A stretch of 64,000 bases of DNA. Origin: Pusillimonas sp044464525. GTDB lineage: Bacteria; Pseudomonadota; Gammaproteobacteria; Burkholderiales; Burkholderiaceae_B. How positions within the stretch are numbered: the first letter of the stretch is position 1; each line of letters starts with the position of its first letter. The stretch spans positions 44,246-108,245 of the forward strand of contig NZ_JBIQLE010000012.1 of assembly GCF_044464525.1 (NCBI RefSeq). The letters are read 5' to 3'. Positions 59,514 to 64,000 of this stretch are shown here, piece after piece. Both the position numbers and the translations under genes were made by a program. The notes under the pieces are model-generated. The model saw nothing but the letters and a program-made list of their open reading frames with translations, had not been told where the DNA came from and ran no database searches.

Positions 59514-60578
59514 TTATTCTTTGACAGTACTAAGTTGGCGCCAGGGTTTGTATTCTTCACGAAACTTGGCGTAGTTGTCGTAGGCTTTCTTGAACTCGGG
59601 GAACTCTTGCGATTCCTCGACGATCACTTGTTCCCACGCATCGCGAAACGCTGCAATGATCTCGGGTGACCATTCATGGGCCGTAACACCCTTGTCTTGA
59701 ATGGCCTTAAGAGCCGCGGGCTGCCTGAATTCGCCTTCGGCAATGGCTTGGCGCACATTGTCGCCACACATCATTTCGACCTGAACCTTCTGTGTGTCAG
59801 ACAGTGCGTTCCATTTGTCCATGTTGATAATAAGCTCATAGAGCGTGGCCGGTTGGTGCCAGCCTGGAAAGTAGTAATGCTTGGCCACCTGATGGAATCC
59901 CAACTGCAAGTCAACGGCAGGCATTGCGAATTCGGCGGCGTCAATGGTGCCCAGCTCCAGCGCAGGGTAGATGTCGCCGGCAGGAATCAACTGGGCCGAA
60001 ACCCCAAGCTTTTCCACCACCTTTGCGCCCAGACCAAAAATGCGCATCTTCATGCCTTTGAGGTCGTCCACCGAATTGATTTCCTTCCGGAACCATCCCG
60101 AAGCTTCGGATACGGTGCCGCCACACACAATGCCTTTGATATTGTTCTTGGCATATATCTCGTCGTATTGCTCTTTGCCGCCGCCATAGTAGAAATAGGC
60201 CAGCATTTCAGGCCACTCGGGGCCAAAAGGAACGGCAGAGAAAATGGCCAGCGCCGGGTTCTTGCCGTAGTAATAACCCGAAATGCCCCAGCAAGCGTTC
60301 ACCGCGCCGTTCGAGACCGCATCGAAGCATTCGGCAGGAGGAATGAGCGCACCCGGCTCAAACACCTGAAACTGAATGCTTCCCCCCGATACCGCCTTCA
60401 CCTTATTTGAAATATCGGTAATTTGTGTGCCCACATGAGGTAACTTGGTAGGAAACCAGCTTTGAACTTTCCAACGCACCCGGGCATCTTCGGCGACTGC
60501 GGCGCCTCCACCCAAAGTTGACCCGATCAGCACAGCCAACGCGGCTGCTTTCACACACCAACGGACAGACTCTTTCAC
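59514..60578 (-). CDS. TRAP transporter solute-binding protein (DctP), second system
   Basis: A 354-residue periplasmic binding protein with a signal peptide ending GGAAVAEDA. The body follows the TAXI-unlike DctP7 type: WKVQSWFPTKLPHVGTQITDISNKV, GALIPPAECFDAVSNGAVNACWG, and SGWFRKEINSVDDLKGMKMRIFGLGAKVVEKLG, with an arginine (MRIFG) at the carboxylate site; such proteins bind keto acids or lactate-like acids. GTG start at 60578 with AGGAGGTG five bases upstream. Divergent from the cupin gene. Confidence 0.92.
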   Translation of the reverse strand: MKESVRWCVKAAALAVLIGSTLGGGAAVAEDARVRWKVQSWFPTKLPHVGTQITDISNKVKAVSGGSIQFQVFEPGALIPPAECFDAVSNGAVNACWGISGYYYGKNPALAIFSAVPFGPEWPEMLAYFYYGGGKEQYDEIYAKNNIKGIVCGGTVSEASGWFRKEINSVDDLKGMKMRIFGLGAKVVEKLGVSAQLIPAGDIYPALELGTIDAAEFAMPAVDLQLGFHQVAKHYYFPGWHQPATLYELIINMDKWNALSDTQKVQVEMMCGDNVRQAIAEGEFRQPAALKAIQDKGVTAHEWSPEIIAAFRDAWEQVIVEESQEFPEFKKAYDNYAKFREEYKPWRQLSTVKE

Positions 60579-60698
60579 GGTACACCTCCTAAAGGATGGA
60601 CCTGCATTTCTGCCGGATGGGGATTCAGCCTGAACCCTGCCCCGACCATTTTGAATTTATTGTGTGTAGATGTGCCACACCGCCAAATTAACTGATAG

Positions 60699-60732
60699 TT
60701 TCCTACAACACAACAAAAATTTCCTAATGAAA
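60699..60732. promoter_or_regulatory. repeated TTTCCTA sites in the divergent TRAP/cupin region
   Basis: TTTCCTA occurs at 60699-60705 and again at 60720-60726, the second continuing ATGAAA to form TTTC-CTAAT-GAAA. The same element, TTTCCTA-CC-ATGAAA, stands at 62158-62172 ahead of the DJ-1 gene. Three copies flanking genes around one XRE-cupin regulator suggest its binding sites. Confidence 0.5.
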
Positions 60733-60849
60733 CCATTAATAGCGGAGATTTAGCCTATGACACATTAAAAAGTTGCTTTTTAAGAAACATGGACGTACGA
60801 TAAGCTGAAAGTTTGTTCGCGCCCATTTCCCGGCACACAGGAGGCCCAG

Positions 60850-61254
60850 ATGGAATCAACACACTTAGACGAGCGTCTTAAAGGCAAATTGCAGCCAACC
60901 ATTGGCGGCTCCACCTATGTGGACCCCGAGCAGCTTGAATGGGAGAAATCCCAGTTCGAGAAAATCTGGATGAAAGTGCTGTACCGCAATGATGCTGAAG
61001 GCGAGATGACCGTGCTGCTCAAATGGGAGCCAGGCGCAGTATTGCCTTTCCACCGTCACCCCGAACTGGAACAAAGCTTCGTGCTTGAAGGTTCGTTCTA
61101 TGATCACGACGGCATATGCCGCGCAGGCCAATATGTATGGCGCAAGCCGGGCTCCCTGCATGAAACCCGTTCTGACGAAGGCTGCGTGTTACTGGCGATT
61201 TATCGCAAGCCAAACGTCTTTTTCCATACCGCGGGCTTCCAAAAAAACGACTGA
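60850..61254 (+). CDS. single-domain cupin protein
   Basis: A 134-residue cupin of the ChrR-C-terminal / anti-sigma-like or small dioxygenase kind. The metal motif is LPFHRHPELEQSFVLEGSF (H-x-H and E in motif 1) and GSLHETRSDEG as motif 2. AGGAGG lies five bases before the ATG. It is divergent from the second TRAP operon and upstream of the XRE-cupin regulator; a role in handling the imported acid is plausible. Confidence 0.86.
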   Translation: MESTHLDERLKGKLQPTIGGSTYVDPEQLEWEKSQFEKIWMKVLYRNDAEGEMTVLLKWEPGAVLPFHRHPELEQSFVLEGSFYDHDGICRAGQYVWRKPGSLHETRSDEGCVLLAIYRKPNVFFHTAGFQKND

Positions 61255-61387
61255 TACGCTGGCCGTTAGCCGTGTTTGGCTTTTGCTTTGCAAGGGCCGC
61301 CGAGTTCGCCGGTAGAATAAGCCATCAGGAAACTGGCACCGTCGTTGCACCTATAAACAAGGCGCAACGTCGTAGCGGACACAAGCT

Positions 61388-62080
61388 ATGAAAGCAAAAA
61401 GAAATACAGTCGCCCCCTTACGTACCAAACAGCCGGCACCTTCACCCCAAGAGTCGCCAATCAGCAGCGAGGAAATCGCTGTGTGCGCCCGCCTGAAGGC
61501 ATTGCGTATCAACAGCGGGCTCACCCTTGATGTTCTGGCCGAACGCTCTGGGTTTACCAAGGGCTATCTATCCAAGATCGAAAACGGCAAAAGCGCGCCG
61601 CCCATTGCATCTCTGGCCCGCATTGCCCGAGCCATGAACCAGGAACTGAGTTACTTTTTTGTTGACCCGATTCAAAACGAAGATTCGCTTCAACCTGTTC
61701 TTGATCCGCGAATCTCGGTGGTTCACCGCTGGGAACGCAAGCCCGTGGTGCGCGGCGGAACGGGGTTTGGCTATGACTATGTCAGCCTGGCGCACAAGAA
61801 AGCCCACAAGTTCATGGAACCCTTCATTTTCACTTTCCCGTCCGAAGTGGATATTGACACTTACTTCGAACATCCGGGTGAAGAGTTCATATACATACTG
61901 GCCGGGGAAGTCGAGTTTGAAATCCAGATAGACGGCCATCTGCGCCGCTGGAACCTGGAACCGGGCGACAGCATGTATTTTGAATCCAGCTTGCCTCACC
62001 GGGGGCGCAGCCGAAGCGGCGATGCGCAGGCACTGGTTGTAGTCATGGAGCACGATCATCAGGCCGAGCCGGAGGAATAG
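61388..62080 (+). CDS. XRE-family regulator with C-terminal cupin domain
   Basis: A 230-residue regulator. Residues about 33-92 are a Cro/CI-type helix-turn-helix (LKALRINSGLTLDVLAERSGFTKGYLSKIENGKSAPPIASL); residues about 110-225 form a cupin that should bind a small metabolite (FEHPGEEFIYILAGEVEFEI, LEPGDSMYFESSLPHRGRS). This PuuR/SutR-like design commonly controls catabolic and transport genes. It lies between the cupin and DJ-1 genes on one strand and near three TTTCCTA sites. Confidence 0.91.
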   Translation: MKAKRNTVAPLRTKQPAPSPQESPISSEEIAVCARLKALRINSGLTLDVLAERSGFTKGYLSKIENGKSAPPIASLARIARAMNQELSYFFVDPIQNEDSLQPVLDPRISVVHRWERKPVVRGGTGFGYDYVSLAHKKAHKFMEPFIFTFPSEVDIDTYFEHPGEEFIYILAGEVEFEIQIDGHLRRWNLEPGDSMYFESSLPHRGRSRSGDAQALVVVMEHDHQAEPEE

Positions 62081-62098
62081 CCGAGTCGCTCTAAGCCC

Positions 62099-62115
62099 CG
62101 GGCGTTTACCGCCCG
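62099..62115 (+). terminator. short GC stem-loop after the XRE-cupin gene
   Basis: CGGGCG (62099-62104) and CGCCCG (62110-62115) pair perfectly around TTTAC, 19 bases after the regulator stop. No T-tract follows directly, so termination may be partial. Confidence 0.45.
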
Positions 62116-62157
62116 AGCCATTCGACCTACTTATTTTGCAACTTTTCGGCCTTATGG

Positions 62158-62172
62158 TTTCCTACCATGAAA
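62158..62172. promoter_or_regulatory. TTTCCTACCATGAAA element before the DJ-1 gene
   Basis: TTTCCTA-CC-ATGAAA matches the element at 60720-60732 except for two inserted bases. It lies about 45 bases before the DJ-1 start, so it could be an operator for the XRE-cupin regulator. Confidence 0.45.
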
Positions 62173-62217
62173 TAAAGACATAGTATGGAAACTGCGGTTG
62201 ACACAGCAGGAGCTTCC

Positions 62218-62859
62218 ATGAAGATCGCCGTCGTACTTTACGACTTTGTCGAACCCATCGAAATTGCAATCCTGGGGACTCTATCGATGGCCAAGCGAGT
62301 CTATCCGCAACTTACCTATTTCACGGTTTCGCAAAGCAGCGCGACCGTAGAACTTCAAAATGGCTTGCATGTAAAAACCGATTATGACTTCAGCACAGCG
62401 CCCGGGTCGGACATCGTTGTGGTTACCGGCGGGCCAGGCTGGAAGGCTCAGGCAAAGAATCCGCAAATATTGTCATTCCTCAAGGATCGCAGTTCCCAAG
62501 CCGATACCTGCATTGCAAGCGTCTGCACAGGCGCCCTGATTCTTGCCGCCGCCGGCCTGTTGGATCACAAGCGAGCCACCACCAAAGTGCCTGTCATTGC
62601 GCCAGAAACTTGCCCCCTGACAACGCTGGCTGAAGAGCATCCCACCGTCGAAACAATCGAGGCGCTCGTGGTCGACGAAGGGAAAATCATCACGGGGGGC
62701 GGAGTCAGCCTGTGCATCGATCTAACGCTGTACTTGCTTGAGCGCTTTTTAGGGGAAGACGTCGCCCAAGAAACCGCACGAATCATGGAATATGGCGCGG
62801 CTCACGAGGCGAATCGGAAGCGGCTGCCAATTTACAAACAGGGGCGTATTAGCGCGTGA
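62218..62859 (+). CDS. DJ-1/PfpI family protein
   Basis: A 213-residue member of the class I glutamine amidotransferase-like group, intact here in contrast to the decayed copy at 39610. The fold begins KIAVVLYDFVEPIEIAILG, contains the GGPGWKAQ loop and the nucleophile elbow CIASVCTGALILAAAGLLD with its cysteine. The look is that of the isonitrile hydratase (InhA) and GlxA-type branch without the DNA-binding tail. CAGGAG lies five bases before ATG 62218. Probably under control of the XRE-cupin regulator. Confidence 0.88.
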   Translation: MKIAVVLYDFVEPIEIAILGTLSMAKRVYPQLTYFTVSQSSATVELQNGLHVKTDYDFSTAPGSDIVVVTGGPGWKAQAKNPQILSFLKDRSSQADTCIASVCTGALILAAAGLLDHKRATTKVPVIAPETCPLTTLAEEHPTVETIEALVVDEGKIITGGGVSLCIDLTLYLLERFLGEDVAQETARIMEYGAAHEANRKRLPIYKQGRISA

Positions 62860-63037
62860 TTTAATGGCCGGCTGAATAGTGAATTACTCGGCACCGATCG
62901 CGGAGGCTGCTGTACACCGTTTAGTAGGAGAGAGTTTTCCAAAGACGCATATTCCAGCTTACTGGGTTGTTAGCGCGTACCAAACCACGACGAGAACCGC
63001 TACTGAAGCGAATGCGATCCAGGGGTAATCCTCCCTT

Positions 63038-63055
63038 TTTTAACGGTCGTTAAAA
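63038..63055. repeat. TTTTAACG palindrome next to the insertion element
   Basis: TTTTAACG (63038-63045) and CGTTAAAA (63048-63055) are perfect arms around GT. The element lies eight bases past the transposase stop codon. It could be a terminator protecting the element from outside transcription or part of its terminal repeat. Confidence 0.45.
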
Positions 63056-63062
63056 GTAGAGG

Positions 63063-63890
63063 CTAAGCGGCCAAGGCCATTTTCTGAATTGGTGTAATGC
63101 CGCCTAAGGCCATGTTTGGCCGTTCGTGATTGTATGTCCATAGCCAGCGCGTTGCGAAGTCCTGGACATCAGAGACTGAATCAAATAGGTGATGTGCCAG
63201 CCAGTCGTAGCGCACCGTGCGGTTATACCGTTCGATATAGGCGTTCTGCTGAGGTTTGCCCGGTTGGATAAACTGCAATTTGATCTGGCGCTTTTCAGCC
63301 CAGCTCATCAGTGCCGAACTGACGTATTCTGGACCGTTGTCACAGCGAATTATTTTGGGCTTGCCGCGCCATTCAATGACTTGCTCAAGCGAACGAATCA
63401 CCCGCAGTGCAGGCAGCGAGAAGTCCACGTCGATGCATAGGCCTTCGCGGTTGTAGTCATCAATGACATTGAACAGCCGGATGCCGCGACCGTCGGCCAG
63501 TTGGTCGTGCATAAAGTCCATCGACCAGATCTCATTGGGTGCGTAGGGCACTATTAATGGCTCAGGTTGCTCGCGTACCATGCGTTTGCGCGGCTTGATA
63601 CGCATGTTCAGCTCCAGCTCGCGGTAAATGCGGTATATGCGCTTGTGGTTCCATTTAAAGCCTTTAACGTTGCGCAAGTACAAATAGCACAAGCCGAATC
63701 CCCAGTTGCGTTGGTTGTGGGTAAGCCGAAGCAGCCAGTCAGCAATCTGTTGATTGTCGCTGCTTAACTTGGCCTGATAGCGATAACACTTCTCGCTGAT
63801 CCCGAACGCCTCGCAGGCCAGGCGAATACTGGCTGCATACTGCTTGACCGCCCGTTGCGCCATCTCACGACGATGAGATGGCTTCACCAC
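63063..63890 (-). mobile_element. IS3-family transposase OrfB
   Basis: A 275-residue OrfB with an N-terminal HTH_21 segment (NWGFGLCYLYLRNVKGFKWNHKRIYRIYRELELNMR) and the rve integrase core. The DDE residues lie in WSMDFMHDQL, RCDNGPEYVSS and QNAYIERYNRTVR. The frame starts with a GTG that overlaps the stop of OrfA, consistent with synthesis by programmed frameshift as in other IS3 elements. The whole catalytic core appears intact; the other end of the element lies outside or at the right edge of the window. Confidence 0.92.
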
Positions 63891-63979
63891 TTTCTTTCAA
63901 TGGCTTCCTTGAGGATCTCGGCCTTCAGCCGTTCCTCGGCATACATCTGACCTGTCCGGGAATTTCCTACCAGTGAGAA
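63884..63979 (-). pseudogene. OrfA remnant of the IS3-family element
   Basis: The frame reads QMYAEERLKAEILKEAIERK and ends TGG-TGA at 63884-63886, just as the C-terminus of IS3-family OrfA does. Reading upstream, it meets a TAG at 63980-63982, only 31 codons before the end, so the usual helix-turn-helix part is absent from this frame within the window. OrfA is either truncated or interrupted near 63947-63980. Confidence 0.6.
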
Positions 63980-64000
63980 CTAGAGATTCTGGCCTGGGTT

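Noticed and set aside
62959..63039. Minus-strand frame encoding a hydrophobic peptide DYPWIAFASVAVLVVVWYAL next to the transposase
   Set aside because: It looks like a small membrane subunit and is preceded by GGGAGG, but no ATG, GTG or TTG start is suitably placed before the helix; it may be a relic cut by the insertion.
1..64000. CRISPR arrays, tRNA or rRNA genes, prophage structural genes, replication origin
   Set aside because: Looked for regular short repeats, tRNA-like ends and phage protein runs; none was seen. The only regular repeat is within the DUF4148 coding region.

Overview
The window looks like a chromosomal segment of a betaproteobacterium in Burkholderiales, most like Alcaligenaceae (Pusillimonas, Bordetella or Achromobacter relatives). 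This placement is inferred from protein style only: many TRAP and ABC uptake operons, a BKACE/DUF849 enzyme, a DUF4148 protein, frmA-frmR and a long AcnA. No rRNA, tRNA, CRISPR array or phage block is visible. Base composition appears moderately GC-rich throughout. The only clear mobile element is an IS3-family transposase at the right edge.

Layout. 1-7.8 kb: an MFS transporter cut by the left edge, ferredoxin FdxA, an iron-permease-like membrane protein, a SnoaL-like lipoprotein, a second MFS transporter, an HDOD-GGDEF signalling protein, an FMN reductase and a DHA2-type MFS exporter. 7.9-18.3 kb: a large minus-strand catabolic operon (SBP, BKACE enzyme, two ABC permeases, ABC ATPase, 2Fe-2S subunit, molybdopterin subunit, tri-haem cytochrome c) faces a divergent MarR regulator and a TauE-type exporter. 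Both promoters share one perfect 12-bp inverted repeat. 18.3-19.8 kb: frmA-frmR formaldehyde detoxification behind a recognisable FrmR operator. 19.85-27.8 kb: a five-gene Liv/Urt-type ABC importer with formamidase and a RidA homologue, opposed by a GntR regulator and an FAH-family hydrolase. 28-39.4 kb: mostly unlinked single genes (DMT exporter, lytic transglycosylase, deaminase, phosphatase, repeat-containing DUF4148 protein, exported amidohydrolase, exported methyltransferase, His-rich lipoprotein, GNAT, exported VOC protein, YaiI, YdhR). 39.5-44.4 kb: a decayed DJ-1 gene, a CHMI-type isomerase, then a complete class I P450 system (reductase, MarR, ferredoxin, P450) with its own MarR-type operator-promoter. 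A second copy of the isomerase 3' end lies beyond it. 44.4-49.5 kb: acnA, a membrane protein preceded by a 23-residue membrane peptide gene, a frameshifted DUF488 gene and an AbrB-PIN toxin-antitoxin pair. 49.7-57.2 kb: a TRAP importer followed by a flavin monooxygenase, an esterase, a LigB-type ring-cleavage dioxygenase, a MarR regulator and an alpha/beta hydrolase. 57.5-62.9 kb: a second TRAP importer divergent from a cupin, an XRE-cupin regulator and a DJ-1 protein. 63-64 kb: the IS3-type element.

How it works together. The segment is an accessory catabolic island made of substrate-specific modules. Each pairs a high-affinity importer with oxidative or hydrolytic enzymes and a dedicated regulator (MarR three times, GntR, XRE-cupin). 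No substrate can be named from sequence alone. The strongest candidates for undescribed pathways are: (i) the molybdenum hydroxylase-cytochrome-BKACE-ABC operon, probably for an N-heteroaromatic acid; (ii) the TRAP-monooxygenase-LigB operon, probably an aromatic meta-cleavage route; (iii) the formamidase-RidA-FAH-Liv cluster, whose RidA homologue lacks the usual catalytic arginine; and (iv) the self-contained P450 module. FrmA could remove formaldehyde if the P450 O-demethylates its substrate, but that link is speculative.
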